Shown here one piece after another: positions 15,808 to 24,970 of a DNA stretch of 56,911 nucleotides. Position numbers and translations under genes: made by a program. Where the stretch lies: contig JAPLSY010000021.1 of NCBI GenBank assembly GCA_026398415.1, positions 1 to 56,911 on the forward strand. Direction: 5' to 3'. Position 1 is the first letter of the stretch, and each line of letters opens with the position of its first letter. Below the pieces are notes generated by a model. That model made no database searches. It had not been told where the DNA came from and was given only the letters and a program-made list of their open reading frames with translations. The DNA is from Kiritimatiellota bacterium. GTDB taxonomy: Bacteria > Verrucomicrobiota > Kiritimatiellia > JAAZAB01.

Positions 15808-18708
15808 ATGTCTTTAGAAAAAAGCGCGGCCCTTGCCGGCGAAACGAACAATCCTGCTCTTTCGTCTTCTTATAATATGGCCGCCAATTTAGTCTATATA
15901 CCCGGCTTTGAGGCTGGCCAGGCCGACATATCGGCCATATTTAAAAGGATGGGGTCCGGTTATTCAATTGACAACGATCAGAAACACTGCGGTTCCAGAA
16001 GCATGCGGCTGCAAACCGATGCGACCAACAAAGAACAGGGAATGACCTGCGTCATTTCCGGAAGCGCCATCAAGACGCCCGGTCAAATCATTATCAGCGG
16101 CTGGAGCAAGGCGCAAAACGTGAGCGGTAATCGCGACGGTAATTATGCGTTATATGTTGATGTTTGTTTTGCCGACGGTTCCAATAATGTGTACGGCAAA
16201 ACAGCTTCTTTTGGCACAGGAACGCATGATTGGGAGTATGGCGCGGTTACGGTCAAGGTGGATAAAGCGGTCAAAGATATTTCGGTGTCCGCTTTGTTAA
16301 GGGGGAATCATGCCGGCACGGCGTGGTTTGACGATATTTTTGTCGGGAACTATGTTGAAAGCATGGAACGTTATAACGGCGATTCCTTCTGCTATGCGCT
16401 TCCCGATAAAGTCACGCAAATCAGCCGCAGAATGGCGGCGTTGAAGGAACGCATGTCAGTGTTGGCGGAAATGCTCGACAAAGCGGCACAACAAAATATC
16501 GATGTAATAAACCAGCGCATTTCATTGACGGTGGCGGAGGTTTTCGCGGGCTATGTTACCGATGATGCAGAACGCAGCCCGGAAACATATCGCCGCCTAA
16601 AATTAAGCGATTTTACCCTTCTGGGACAGGAAGAAGCATCGGGAAGAATTGAGAAACTGCCGGAATTCGAGATGCGTGAATGCGCAAGGATAGTGGAAAA
16701 CGCGATTTTAGAATTGAAGGCCACGCATACCCTGCGCAACAGCGGATATCACCGGAGGGATACGTCTTACAGGGCATCAGTTCGGGTCAATATTCAAAAT
16801 GGGTGTTTCACGTTGAATGGCAGCCCGACGTTTTTTTACGGGATGTACTTTGCGCCGCCCGCGATTATGAAAGTATTGGGCGCCAATCTGGATGGTTATT
16901 TGAATATGTGTTGTTCTCGCATGAACCAATGTGATAAATTCGACGATGATTCCATGGCGGCAAATATCAAATTGCGCTATCAATCGGCGCAGACCAACGG
17001 CTTGTTTGTGCCGCCATTGTTTTATCCCACGGGCATGCCGAAATGGTTGACAGACGCAACGCCCGGACTGCTCGTGAACATGCCGAAATGGTTGACGGAT
17101 GCAACGGCTATACTACTCGTGGAAAAATACTGGTTCAGGCCGCTATTTGCCTTTGACATCGATCACCCGGTTGTGGAGCGTTATGTCACTTCCGTGTGCG
17201 CGCGCGCGGCGGCGCTGGCCAAGGATTTTCCGAATAATTTTTGCTACAACATCATGGGCGAAGAGCGGTGCCATCCTGAGTTCCGCGGGCCGGCCACCGA
17301 ACGGCGCTATGCGGATTGGCTGGGCCGGAGGTTTGGCGGAAAAATTAATAGATTAAATTCCGCCTTTGGCAAGTCCTACAAGGATTTCAATGAAGCAGCA
17401 TGCGATAAGGATTTGACATCCAAAGGGCAGCTATATTGCTGGTATTCATTCAATCAATTCAGATTGACGCAGTTTAATCGATGGTGCATTGACGGCATCC
17501 GCCAGGGTGATCCAAGCCCGCAAAGCCGTTATTATGCCTACTGGCCTACGATTGGTTGTCTGGTAGGCCAACCGGTCGGAGGATGGCATCCTAAAATGGG
17601 TATTAACCTGGAAGACGTGGTCAGGCAGGGCTCAGTATCCGGCTGGGACGGAGGGATGATTCCTTATGAAGCGTTGGAGACGGAGCGGCGTTGGTCTCAG
17701 GAAAGAAAAAAATACAACGTGGCATGGAGGAATCAGCTATCATACTATGATTTTGCAAAGTCGGTGGCGCCGAACCAGCCGATATTTGATCCGGAATGGC
17801 ATACCATTACCAGCGTCAATCATATATCACCTCTGGGAATATCGCCGGATTTCATAAGGATGACATTATGGTTGGAGCATCTGCACGGGCTGGGTGCGCA
17901 CATTTTATGGTGGTGGGGACGCAATGCTGACGGCACCCCGCAGGAGCGGGAAGAATTTTCGGGCGGAATGCTTGCCCAACCGCAGTTGCTGGATGGATGG
18001 GCGCGGACAATGCAGGAGTTACAGCGTTTGTCCGAATATATCACGCTTTTCCCGGTCTTGGAAAGGAAAGTGCGGATTTTATATTCCGAGCCGTCCGCGA
18101 TCGTTGACGGCCAGGGATACAGCGATGTCCTGCGGGTAACGTATGAAAGTTTATATTTCCTTGATTATCCCGCAGGCTTCATTACCGAGAAAATGATCGT
18201 TGAGGAAGAATTGAAAAATTGCGCGCTGCTGGTGGTCCCGAATGCAAGATATGTCGGGAACGAAGCCGTCGCGGGCGTGAAGCGATTTGTGGAAAACGGA
18301 GGCATTGTGGCGGTTATCGGGAAGGAAAATTTCCGGTATGACGAGTATGGGCAGGAGCGGGCGGTTGATTTCAACGGCAGGATGACACCCCTTTCGGGGG
18401 CCACGGCGTCCGAATGGAGCATTCAACTGGATGATTTAATGGAAAAGGCCGGGGTGGAAAGGCCGGTCCGGATATTGGATGCCGAAGGAAATCCGATTGA
18501 AGGATTGGAAATGCGCATGGCGCAGAAAGGCCAGAGCCGTGTTATCTATCTGGTAAATCTGCGGCAGTCTTCGGTGGCCTTGGTATTGCGGCAGAAAGAT
18601 AAAAAAGGCAAAAGAAAAGCGCGCGATTTAATTAATGACAGCGAGATTGATTTAAACGAAACCATTTTGATGCGACCGAGAGACATTATATTGTTGGAGG
18701 TGGAGTAA
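15808..18708 (+). CDS. GH42-like beta-galactosidase-type glycoside hydrolase with N-terminal carbohydrate-binding domain
   Basis: 966 residues. Residues about 20-190 look like a CBM4/9-type jelly roll (NLVYIPGFEAG, CGSRSMRL, AWFDDIFVGNY). A helical linker follows. Residues about 320-760 form a TIM barrel with the GH42 style of acid/base region (CYNIMGEE, then CHPEF) and a following YADWLGRRFGGKINRLNSAF block. After it come an A42_M-like flavodoxin-fold domain (SDVLRVTYESLYFLDYPAGFI, VVPNARYV, FVENGGIVAVIG) and a small C-terminal beta domain. No signal peptide is visible. GGAGGAG at 15795-15801 selects ATG 15808. It overlaps no gene but ends 1 base before the CBM9-like gene, a clear pair. A 45-base in-frame tandem duplication lies at 17035-17124. 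Substrate is unknown; beta-galactosides are the family norm. Confidence 0.8.
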   Translation: MSLEKSAALAGETNNPALSSSYNMAANLVYIPGFEAGQADISAIFKRMGSGYSIDNDQKHCGSRSMRLQTDATNKEQGMTCVISGSAIKTPGQIIISGWSKAQNVSGNRDGNYALYVDVCFADGSNNVYGKTASFGTGTHDWEYGAVTVKVDKAVKDISVSALLRGNHAGTAWFDDIFVGNYVESMERYNGDSFCYALPDKVTQISRRMAALKERMSVLAEMLDKAAQQNIDVINQRISLTVAEVFAGYVTDDAERSPETYRRLKLSDFTLLGQEEASGRIEKLPEFEMRECARIVENAILELKATHTLRNSGYHRRDTSYRASVRVNIQNGCFTLNGSPTFFYGMYFAPPAIMKVLGANLDGYLNMCCSRMNQCDKFDDDSMAANIKLRYQSAQTNGLFVPPLFYPTGMPKWLTDATPGLLVNMPKWLTDATAILLVEKYWFRPLFAFDIDHPVVERYVTSVCARAAALAKDFPNNFCYNIMGEERCHPEFRGPATERRYADWLGRRFGGKINRLNSAFGKSYKDFNEAACDKDLTSKGQLYCWYSFNQFRLTQFNRWCIDGIRQGDPSPQSRYYAYWPTIGCLVGQPVGGWHPKMGINLEDVVRQGSVSGWDGGMIPYEALETERRWSQERKKYNVAWRNQLSYYDFAKSVAPNQPIFDPEWHTITSVNHISPLGISPDFIRMTLWLEHLHGLGAHILWWWGRNADGTPQEREEFSGGMLAQPQLLDGWARTMQELQRLSEYITLFPVLERKVRILYSEPSAIVDGQGYSDVLRVTYESLYFLDYPAGFITEKMIVEEELKNCALLVVPNARYVGNEAVAGVKRFVENGGIVAVIGKENFRYDEYGQERAVDFNGRMTPLSGATASEWSIQLDDLMEKAGVERPVRILDAEGNPIEGLEMRMAQKGQSRVIYLVNLRQSSVALVLRQKDKKGKRKARDLINDSEIDLNETILMRPRDIILLEVE
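17035..17124 (+). repeat. In-frame tandem duplication of 45 bases inside the GH42-like gene
   Basis: Two adjacent copies encode MPKWLTDATPGLLVN and MPKWLTDATAILLVE (residues about 410-439). They differ at about 9 of 45 bases, including silent changes, so the duplication is old enough to have diverged and is not an assembly stutter. Confidence 0.85.
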
Positions 18709-18709
18709 T

Positions 18710-19699
18710 ATGAAAAAGACTTTGGAAAGCGCGTTTGGAATTGCGCCGATATCCACCGGAGTGTTTGCCGGCGAATTACGCATATGTCGCGCGCTAAAGA
18801 TTGACGTCGGCGCCGATTGGGAAAAGGCCTGCCGGAACATGTTGGAAAAAGATCATAAAGAAGGCGGCTTTTTATTGTCGCAAGGCGCGTTGATCGGTCA
18901 GGAACAGACCATATCCAACAAGCTGGCCGCCGAACAGACGGAATTTGCGGTCGGACAGGACAATCGCAATTTGTATCTGGCCATTGAATGCTCTGACCCA
19001 CGGGGCACAAACCTGGCGGCCAATTGCCGGGAAGCGGATGGCGGCGTATGGGGGGGTGATTTCGTTGAAATATTCATCAGCCCACGGCACGGGGTTGGCA
19101 ATTATTATCGTTTCATTGTCAATCCATTGGGGGCAAAATACGAGGCCTGTGGAGTGGATACCGGCTGGCCATGCGGGTGGGAAGCAAAAGCGGTGAGCGG
19201 AGAGAAATCATGGATAGCGCTGGTATCAATACCCTTCGCGGGATTGAAAATTCAGCCCGATGACAAGACGATTATGGAATTGAACATTTGCCGGGGACGT
19301 TGCGCGGAAAGCGTATGGGAGTTTAGCTCATGGTCGTATTCGGCGGGGTCTTTTCACAATCCGGAAAATTTTGGCGTCATGTTATTAGGCGATCCGATGC
19401 AGTGTCTGCAAAAATCATTTTTGAAATCATACCGGGAAAAATACGCGCAGGCGCTCGATAACTTTCTGAAAATTCAAGGAGGACAGATTGACGATAGCGG
19501 AAAAGAATCGTTGGACCGCATGAAAAACATCCTGGATAAAATTGGCGCAGAATTAGCCCGAGCGGATCGGACGGGAGCTGGATTTAAGGAGCTTGCGAAT
19601 ATCTGGATAAAAACCGACAAATTAATGAATAAATGTGACGAGGTGCGCGACGTTTATCAGAACCAAGCCGAAAAAATATCGGCCACTATGTGGGTGTAA
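18710..19699 (+). CDS. CBM9-like carbohydrate-binding protein
   Basis: 329 residues. Residues about 30-225 match the family 9 carbohydrate-binding/DOMON-like jelly roll: TEFAVGQDNRNLYLAIECSD, then GGDFVEIFISP, YYRFIVNPLGAKYEA, WIALVSIPFAGL and MELNICRG. A C-terminal helical region of about 90 residues follows (KSYREKYAQALDNFL onward) and may be a coiled coil. No signal peptide is present; the start follows the GH42-like stop by one base (GTAATATG). The product probably works with the preceding enzyme, binding the reducing ends of sugars, and the pair is most likely translationally coupled. Confidence 0.78.
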   Translation: MKKTLESAFGIAPISTGVFAGELRICRALKIDVGADWEKACRNMLEKDHKEGGFLLSQGALIGQEQTISNKLAAEQTEFAVGQDNRNLYLAIECSDPRGTNLAANCREADGGVWGGDFVEIFISPRHGVGNYYRFIVNPLGAKYEACGVDTGWPCGWEAKAVSGEKSWIALVSIPFAGLKIQPDDKTIMELNICRGRCAESVWEFSSWSYSAGSFHNPENFGVMLLGDPMQCLQKSFLKSYREKYAQALDNFLKIQGGQIDDSGKESLDRMKNILDKIGAELARADRTGAGFKELANIWIKTDKLMNKCDEVRDVYQNQAEKISATMWV

Positions 19700-19879
19700 T
19701 TTCGTAAAGGCCAAACGAGAAAACCAGAGCACTTCCTCGGAACGTGTGCGAGAATTGCTTTATAATCGGGCCGCTGGATCGGAATAAATGCCATCAAAAC
19801 GTGGTTTATTGCCGATAAGTTGACGATATGAAACGGGTTGATCCTTTAACTTTAAACGCAGCTTCAAGGGGGAATCAAA

Positions 19880-20362
19880 ATGAGGATCAGGAAATTCAGG
19901 GCCGGCGACGCGGCGACCGTGTCAAAAATCATGCAAGCGGCCTTCAAGTCCTTCCTTGGCGATAAATGGGATTGGATTGACGAAAAACATTTCGCGCCGA
20001 AAACCATCCGTGCCGCCAGTCACTCGAAATCCGCGTTTGGCGAAACCATCGCATACGTTGCCGTCGAAGGCCGGCGGATTCTGGGTTATATTCGCGGTTC
20101 GAGCAGTATTTGTGGCCTTGGATGCCTTGATATGGTTGGCGTGGAGCCGAACACTTTCCAGAAGGGCGTCGGCAAAGTGCTGATGAAGGCGCTGGAATCT
20201 TTCTGGCGGCAAAAGAAACAGAGGAAAGCACACACCTCCGTGTCGGCCCATAACACCCGCGCTTTAATTTATTATATCTCCAACGGCTTTGTGCCGGTCG
20301 GCCGTCAGAAGGATCATTTCAAACCGGGCGTGGATGAAATAATTTTGGACCGATTTCTATGA
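19880..20362 (+). CDS. GNAT-family N-acetyltransferase
   Basis: 160 residues with the GNAT fold: RKFRAGDAATVSKIM at the start, the central strand ILGYIRGSS, then DMVGVEPNTFQKGVGKVLMKALE (acetyl-CoA binding motif A with the Q-x-x-G-x-G/A pattern as QKGVGK), and a late NGFVPVGRQ motif. The substrate amine is unknown. CAAGGGGG before ATG 19880 is the ribosome binding site. Its last four bases (ATGA) overlap the LacI gene, so the two are coupled. A role in acetylating an amino sugar released by the neighbouring glycosidases is possible but is only an inference. Confidence 0.85.
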   Translation: MRIRKFRAGDAATVSKIMQAAFKSFLGDKWDWIDEKHFAPKTIRAASHSKSAFGETIAYVAVEGRRILGYIRGSSSICGLGCLDMVGVEPNTFQKGVGKVLMKALESFWRQKKQRKAHTSVSAHNTRALIYYISNGFVPVGRQKDHFKPGVDEIILDRFL

Positions 20363-21342
20363 CTAATATCGGCATAAACGAATTGGCACGCCGGCTGGGG
20401 GTCGCAAAATCCACGGTCAGCAAGGCCTTGAGCGGTCATCCGGACATCAGTGCGCCGACCCGGACCCGCATAACGGCGGCGGCGGCGCGTTATAACTATA
20501 ACCCCAGTTGGATTGCGCGGGCCTTGACGTCGAAAAAGACGGCGCTGATCGGTCTGGTTATGCACCGGCCGCAGTCCGGTTTTTTTATTGAAATTGCCGA
20601 GAGCGTTGTTGTTGGGGCGGGCCGGCGCGGTTATCGTGTTGCGCTCGATTTTTCCGGCGATGATCCGGAGTTGGAAAAGGAAATATTGGCCGATTACCGC
20701 GGCCGACATCTTGAGGGGGCTATTATCGAGCCCAGTCTGAAGGATACCGCCGTTGCGTTGGCGAACTCCTGCGGCGACATGCCGTATGTCATTGTGGATC
20801 ATTACCTGAATGGCACAAAAGTGCCGTATGTGGGAAGCGATTTTCATGAGATCGGTTATCTGGCGGCACGACATTTGCTTGAACTTGGTCATCGCCGGAT
20901 TGGTTATCTGGGGGGATCACCCGGTTTCCTCGCTTCCCGGGCGCGCCAGGCCGGATTTTTAAAAGCCTGTCGTGAATTCGGAGCTCCGATTGGAAAAGAC
21001 TGGATTTGCCACGAATCGTTTGATGAGTCAGCGGGATACAGGCAAGCGCTGGCTGTCATGCGGAAATTTCCCGAGGTCACGGCTTTTGCCTGTGCCGGCG
21101 ACGCGCTCAGCCAGGGCGCCTTGCGGGCGGCGCGGACACTGGGCAAGAGTGCGCCGCGTGATATTTCAGTTGTCGGCGTATCCGCATTGGGCAACATCTC
21201 ATCCATCAGCCAGTGTCCGAAGACGATTGGTGAAATCGCTCTGGACACGCTTTTACGGAAAATATCCGGCCTCCCCGTCAAAACGCGCCGGATAGTGGGC
21301 GCCAAAATTGACGCGCGCGGGACAACGGCGCCGCCGCTCTGA
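20359..21342 (+). CDS. LacI-family transcriptional regulator
   Basis: 327 residues. The N-terminal HTH (INELARRLGVAKSTVSKALSG, then RYNYNPSWIARALTSKKT with the hinge helix) is followed by a periplasmic-binding-protein-like ligand domain (LIGLVMHRP, HRRIGYLGGSPGF, VTAFACAGDALSQGAL, ISVVGV). It binds a small sugar effector and an operator with a central CG. It is translationally coupled to the GNAT gene, and a LacI-type palindrome (AAGCGCTT) sits 52 bases downstream of its stop, in front of the next glycosidase-like gene, which is the likely target. Confidence 0.95.
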   Translation: MTNIGINELARRLGVAKSTVSKALSGHPDISAPTRTRITAAAARYNYNPSWIARALTSKKTALIGLVMHRPQSGFFIEIAESVVVGAGRRGYRVALDFSGDDPELEKEILADYRGRHLEGAIIEPSLKDTAVALANSCGDMPYVIVDHYLNGTKVPYVGSDFHEIGYLAARHLLELGHRRIGYLGGSPGFLASRARQAGFLKACREFGAPIGKDWICHESFDESAGYRQALAVMRKFPEVTAFACAGDALSQGALRAARTLGKSAPRDISVVGVSALGNISSISQCPKTIGEIALDTLLRKISGLPVKTRRIVGAKIDARGTTAPPL

Positions 21343-21390
21343 TCGTTAAATGTGATTGACGGAAGTCCAATGGGATCGCCATGTGTTAAA

Positions 21391-21404
21391 AGAAAGCGCT
21401 TGGC
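21391..21404 (+). promoter_or_regulatory. LacI-type operator-like palindrome before the 21.6-kb gene
   Basis: AGAAAGCGCTTGGC contains the perfect 8-bp palindrome AAGCGCTT (21394-21401) with the central CG typical of LacI-family sites. It lies between the LacI gene and the large glycosidase-like gene. No convincing -10/-35 pair was found next to it. Confidence 0.5.
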
Positions 21405-21561
21405 AAAAATTTGATATAAAACAGCTTTGCTGGTGGTATAGACACGCGCCCGTTGAGACCGGTTCAGAAAGGAAATATAAAATATGATCTGGCAATCAAG
21501 TTAAATTGTGGTTACAAAAGCTTAAACGTTAAATTTGTGCAAAATTAAGGGGTAAAAAATC

Positions 21562-23550
21562 ATGCATATTCCTAAATGGACGTTGTTTTTCGATTTCCAC
21601 ACCATGCCGGCCAACCCGGACGTGGGCAAAAAATTCGACATGGATGCCATAACCGGCTGGATTAAGGATTGCGGCGTGGATTTTATTGCCTTCCCGGCGC
21701 GGTGTAACCTGGGTACGGCCTACTATCCGACCAGGCTGGGCATTCCGCATCCCGCCATGCAAGGCGACCTTTTTGGTGACTTGGTCAAAGCCTGTCATGC
21801 CAAAGGAATTGCCATCTCCGCCTACGTCAATGCCGGTCTCAGCCATGAGGAAGCATATCGGCGGCGCGACTGGACGGTGCTGCGCGCCGACGGCCGCATG
21901 TACAGCGAGGAGTTCAACGACTCGTTCTGCCGTCAGATGTGCTACAACACAGGATACGCCGAACATGTGATCGGCATGGCCCGCGAAGTGGTTGAACTCT
22001 ATAAAGTGGATGGCTTGTTTTTCGATTGTTTCCATACGCAACCCTGTATCGGCATCGAATGCATGGAGAAAATGAAGGCGGAAGGAGTGGACTGGAACGA
22101 TCCGGCGCAGCTCAACGATTTCAACTATCGCAAGATGCTGGCCATGGGGCGCCGGCTGTCGGAGGGTGTGCGCGCGATCAATCCGGATCTCCTGCTTTAC
22201 TTTAATGGGATTGACTTTGAAGCCCAGGCCGAATTCGGCAGTTACCTGGAACTGGAATGTCTGCCGCAGGGTGGGTGGGGGTATGAAACGCTGCCCATGG
22301 TTGCGCGCTATATGCGCACGCTGGGCAAGCCGGTGCTGAACCAGACTGGCCGATTCCAAAAAAGCTGGGGGGATTTCGGCGGCGTCCGCCCGCAACCCAG
22401 CGTGGAATATGACTGCATCTACGGCATTGCCAACGGCCTGCCGCCGAGCATCGGCGATCATTTCCATCCGCGCGGCGATTTGAATCGCGCGGTCATGGAA
22501 TTGGACAAAGCCGTTTACAAAAACCTGCAGCCTCTGCAACCGTGGATTGAGGGCGCCGTGCCCGTGGTGGACATGGCCAATGTGATGAAATGCGGCTATC
22601 CCGGGTATAAGTGGATTGGCGGCGACGCCCGCGAGAAGCAAATAAAATCGGCTACGGAGTCGTTGAAGGCCGCCACCCGCATGTTATGCGAGCTGAAAAT
22701 GCAGTTTGACAATGTTACCCTGGCGACGCCGTGGGACAAGTACAAGGTGCTGATTCTTCCGGATGAAATTGAAATCGACGAACAAATTGCCGGACGTTTG
22801 AAAAAACATCTTGGTAACGGCGGCGCGATCATTGCGACCGGATTTTCCGGACTCGATGAAGCCCGTGCGAAATTTGCGCTCGATGTTTTTGGGGTGGATT
22901 ATGACGGCGCCGATCCGTTCAATCCGGCCTATATTGAATTTAAACCCGAGTTTGCCGCTGGCATGCCTGATATGCCGGTGACCCTGTACGAGCGCGGCTT
23001 GTCCGTCACGGCCCGACCGGGCGTTAAAATTCTGGCCACCATCACCGCGCCATATTATAATAACGAATGGGACGGCCGTCATGGCAACCAATACACGCCC
23101 CCGGACAAGGGAACGGGGCGGCCCGCCGTCACGCTCAATGGGCGCGTGGCCTATGTCAGCCATCCTGTATTTCGCACATATTACACCAGTGCGGCGTTGC
23201 CCATGCGGCAGATTGTGGCCAACCTGCTTGCCCGATTCCTGCCGGAACCGCTGATCCGCGCGCCCGGCGCGCCATCCTACAGCCGTATTACCGTGACCTC
23301 GCAACCGGGACGGCGCATGGTTTATGTGATCGCCTACCTGCCCGAGTCGCGCGGCGCGGGCGTGAACATGATCGAGGAACCGCTGGAGTTGACCGATTTT
23401 ACCGTCAGCCTGCGACTGGACGGGCGTATACCGAAGAAGGCTTACCTGGCGCCGGGACGGGAAAAACTGGATTTCACCATTGACGGCAACTATGCCACGG
23501 TTTGCATCCCGCGGGTGCGCGGGTGGTCGGTGGTGGTGTTTGAGGAGTGA
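21562..23550 (+). CDS. Large glycoside hydrolase-like protein (TIM barrel plus A42_M-like domain)
   Basis: 662 residues, no signal peptide. Residues 1-370 form a TIM-barrel resembling the hypothetical glycosyl hydrolase 6/GH29-like group (WTLFFDFHTMP, GVDFIAFPARC, AISAYVNAGLSHEE, VDGLFFDCFHTQPC with a candidate nucleophile/acid Asp, then YLELECLPQGGWGYE). A trimerisation-like flavodoxin-fold domain follows (YKVLILPDEIEID, HLGNGGAIIATGFSG), then a beta domain with PVFRTYYTSAALPMRQIVANL, as in GH42 and relatives. Substrate is unknown; alpha-fucosidase-like or beta-galactosidase-like activity are the closest analogies. A TAAGGGG site precedes ATG 21562. It is downstream of a LacI gene and operator. 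Confidence 0.75.
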   Translation: MHIPKWTLFFDFHTMPANPDVGKKFDMDAITGWIKDCGVDFIAFPARCNLGTAYYPTRLGIPHPAMQGDLFGDLVKACHAKGIAISAYVNAGLSHEEAYRRRDWTVLRADGRMYSEEFNDSFCRQMCYNTGYAEHVIGMAREVVELYKVDGLFFDCFHTQPCIGIECMEKMKAEGVDWNDPAQLNDFNYRKMLAMGRRLSEGVRAINPDLLLYFNGIDFEAQAEFGSYLELECLPQGGWGYETLPMVARYMRTLGKPVLNQTGRFQKSWGDFGGVRPQPSVEYDCIYGIANGLPPSIGDHFHPRGDLNRAVMELDKAVYKNLQPLQPWIEGAVPVVDMANVMKCGYPGYKWIGGDAREKQIKSATESLKAATRMLCELKMQFDNVTLATPWDKYKVLILPDEIEIDEQIAGRLKKHLGNGGAIIATGFSGLDEARAKFALDVFGVDYDGADPFNPAYIEFKPEFAAGMPDMPVTLYERGLSVTARPGVKILATITAPYYNNEWDGRHGNQYTPPDKGTGRPAVTLNGRVAYVSHPVFRTYYTSAALPMRQIVANLLARFLPEPLIRAPGAPSYSRITVTSQPGRRMVYVIAYLPESRGAGVNMIEEPLELTDFTVSLRLDGRIPKKAYLAPGREKLDFTIDGNYATVCIPRVRGWSVVVFEE

Positions 23551-23575
23551 ACTGCTCCTTCGTGGAATTGCTTGA

Positions 23576-24616
23576 TCAGACCCGCACGGGCGCGGTTTTC
23601 TCCGGGAAGCGTCGGCTCAGTTCCATGACTTGGGCGAATGGCAGCATACCTTCGGTCGTGCTGGGATGTGTCATGCAGGCGGCGGCGGCGGCGGCGCCTA
23701 ACTGCATGGCGTCCATATAGTCCCAGGCCTCATGAATCCCGTAGAGCATGCCGGCGCAAAAAGCGTCTCCAGCGCCGGCCGTACCCTTGATGAAGCCAGA
23801 CGGCAAACTCAATGATCCGCGCGAAAAGCGGTGGCCCTCGCGCGTGCGCAGATAGGCGCCCTCCGGCATGTGCACAACCACCAGTTCCATCTGGCCGATG
23901 GCAAAAAGGGCCTCCACGGCGTCCACGACCGCAGCCGCGTCCAGCTGGCCCTGGGCGTTCCGGACCTTGTGTCCGGTGGTGCGACCGGTCTCGATCTCGT
24001 TCAAAATCAAGTAATCGGTATGACGCAGGGAGGCGGGCACGATTTTGCCGAAGCGATCACTGTCTTCGCTTACGACGTCCACGCTGGTTTTAATCCCCTC
24101 GTTCTGCACCATATGCAGGAGCCGGGCCGCTACGGTGCCGTATTCCTTATCCGGTTGATCCATGCCGTCGAGCAACAGCAGGTAACCCAGGTGAAATATG
24201 CGGCAGGTCAGTTGACCCAGGGGCACGTGTTCGATGCCGAACTTGGCATTGGCGCCGCGGCGGTAATAGTACGACCGTTCCGTGGTGCCCTCTTCCGTCA
24301 TCACGTCGGTGTAGGCCGTGGCTTCGTTCGCCAATGTGATCAGGCCGGACATGTCAATGCCCAGGTCACAGCAGGTGCGCCTGACAAACTCGCCTGAACT
24401 GTCGTCGCCAATCACCCCAATGCCGTAAAGCGGGAAAGGCGCTTTCATCTTGGCCAGATCCACGAGCGTGTTGAAGGCGGCGCCGCCCGTGCCCCGCGTT
24501 TCCGAGAGAATGTTGCCCAGCATGCCGCGGGCGGGAAGCCGGTCAATGACCTTCACGTTGTCCACGATCCAGTTGCCGGCGCCGGCAATACCGTTGCGTT
24601 TTTTAGTAGAGTTCAT
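23576..24616 (-). CDS. PfkB-family carbohydrate kinase
   Basis: 346 residues with ribokinase fold. Signatures are GNILSETRGTGGAAFNTLVDL at the N-terminus (GTGGAAFNT), IGVIGDDSSGEFV, and GTAGAGDAFCAGML at the C-terminus, where the GAGD aspartate is the catalytic base. The unusual N-terminal segment (GIAGAGNWIVDNVKVIDRLP) is typical of a PfkB subgroup common in Lentisphaerota and Bacteroidota, from general knowledge. Substrate unknown. It is convergent with the large glycosidase-like gene (25 bases between stops) and lies downstream of tRNA-Glu on the same strand, with no shared operon evident. Confidence 0.9.
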   Translation of the reverse strand: MNSTKKRNGIAGAGNWIVDNVKVIDRLPARGMLGNILSETRGTGGAAFNTLVDLAKMKAPFPLYGIGVIGDDSSGEFVRRTCCDLGIDMSGLITLANEATAYTDVMTEEGTTERSYYYRRGANAKFGIEHVPLGQLTCRIFHLGYLLLLDGMDQPDKEYGTVAARLLHMVQNEGIKTSVDVVSEDSDRFGKIVPASLRHTDYLILNEIETGRTTGHKVRNAQGQLDAAAVVDAVEALFAIGQMELVVVHMPEGAYLRTREGHRFSRGSLSLPSGFIKGTAGAGDAFCAGMLYGIHEAWDYMDAMQLGAAAAAACMTHPSTTEGMLPFAQVMELSRRFPEKTAPVRV

Positions 24617-24684
24617 GGTGCTTTTTAAAAGGCTGTAGGCCGTAGGCTGATCCTATTCCACACCACGGTCTGTCTTTCGTTCAC

Positions 24685-24759
24685 TGGCGCCCCCTGCGGG
24701 AGTCGAACCCACCTTACCAGGATGAGAACCTGGCGTCCTGACCGATAGACGAAGGGGGC
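24685..24759 (-). tRNA. tRNA-Glu (anticodon TTC), CCA encoded
   Basis: On the minus strand the 75-base sequence folds as a standard tRNA. The acceptor is GCCCCCT paired with AGGGGGC, followed by G and an encoded CCA. The D arm is next, then the anticodon stem CCAGG/CCTGG around a loop holding TTC, and the T arm holds GGTTCGACTCC. The anticodon reads GAA/GAG, glutamate. Confidence 0.97.
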
Positions 24760-24767
24760 CAGAGGAA

Positions 24768-24835
24768 TTGCCGATTTCTGATTTTCGATTGTTGATTACT
24801 CGCCTCTTTCCTCTACCGTGGGAGAGGATGAGGCG
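24768..24835. repeat. Short-period GATT tract followed by a hairpin
   Basis: Bases 24768-24797 are an irregular 7-8-base repeat of CGATT(T/G) units. A hairpin follows: CGCCTC (24801-24806) pairs with GAGGCG (24830-24835), with an inner CCTCT/AGAGG stem. It separates tRNA-Glu from the malic enzyme promoter. A tract of the same type, in the opposite orientation, lies at 56168-56194. Confidence 0.5.
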
Positions 24836-24931
24836 GCATAATGGCTGCCTCTGTAGGGCGCTTTCCTCGCGTCGCGCCATTCTATGATTTCACCCCCTAC
24901 GATCATTGGCCCATTACTCTGCATAAATCTT

Positions 24932-24960
24932 TTGCATTTCAGCGAATGCCAGCGTATAGT
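24932..24960 (+). promoter_or_regulatory. Sigma-70-type promoter of malic enzyme, implying a leaderless mRNA
   Basis: TTGCAT (24932-24937), a 17-base spacer and TATAGT (24955-24960) make a good promoter. Transcription would begin near 24967, only a few bases before ATG 24971, and there is no Shine-Dalgarno, so the mRNA is probably leaderless. Confidence 0.65.
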
Positions 24961-24970
24961 ACGAATTCGC

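Noticed and set aside
19761..19766. TATAAT as the promoter of the GNAT-LacI pair
   Set aside because: A perfect -10 hexamer, but no -35-like hexamer at 16-18 bases and it lies 114 bases from the start; left unassigned.
21529..22641. 370-codon minus-strand ORF opposite the glycosidase-like gene
   Set aside because: Antisense shadow of a GC-rich gene; composition is His/Arg-rich and no motif is visible.
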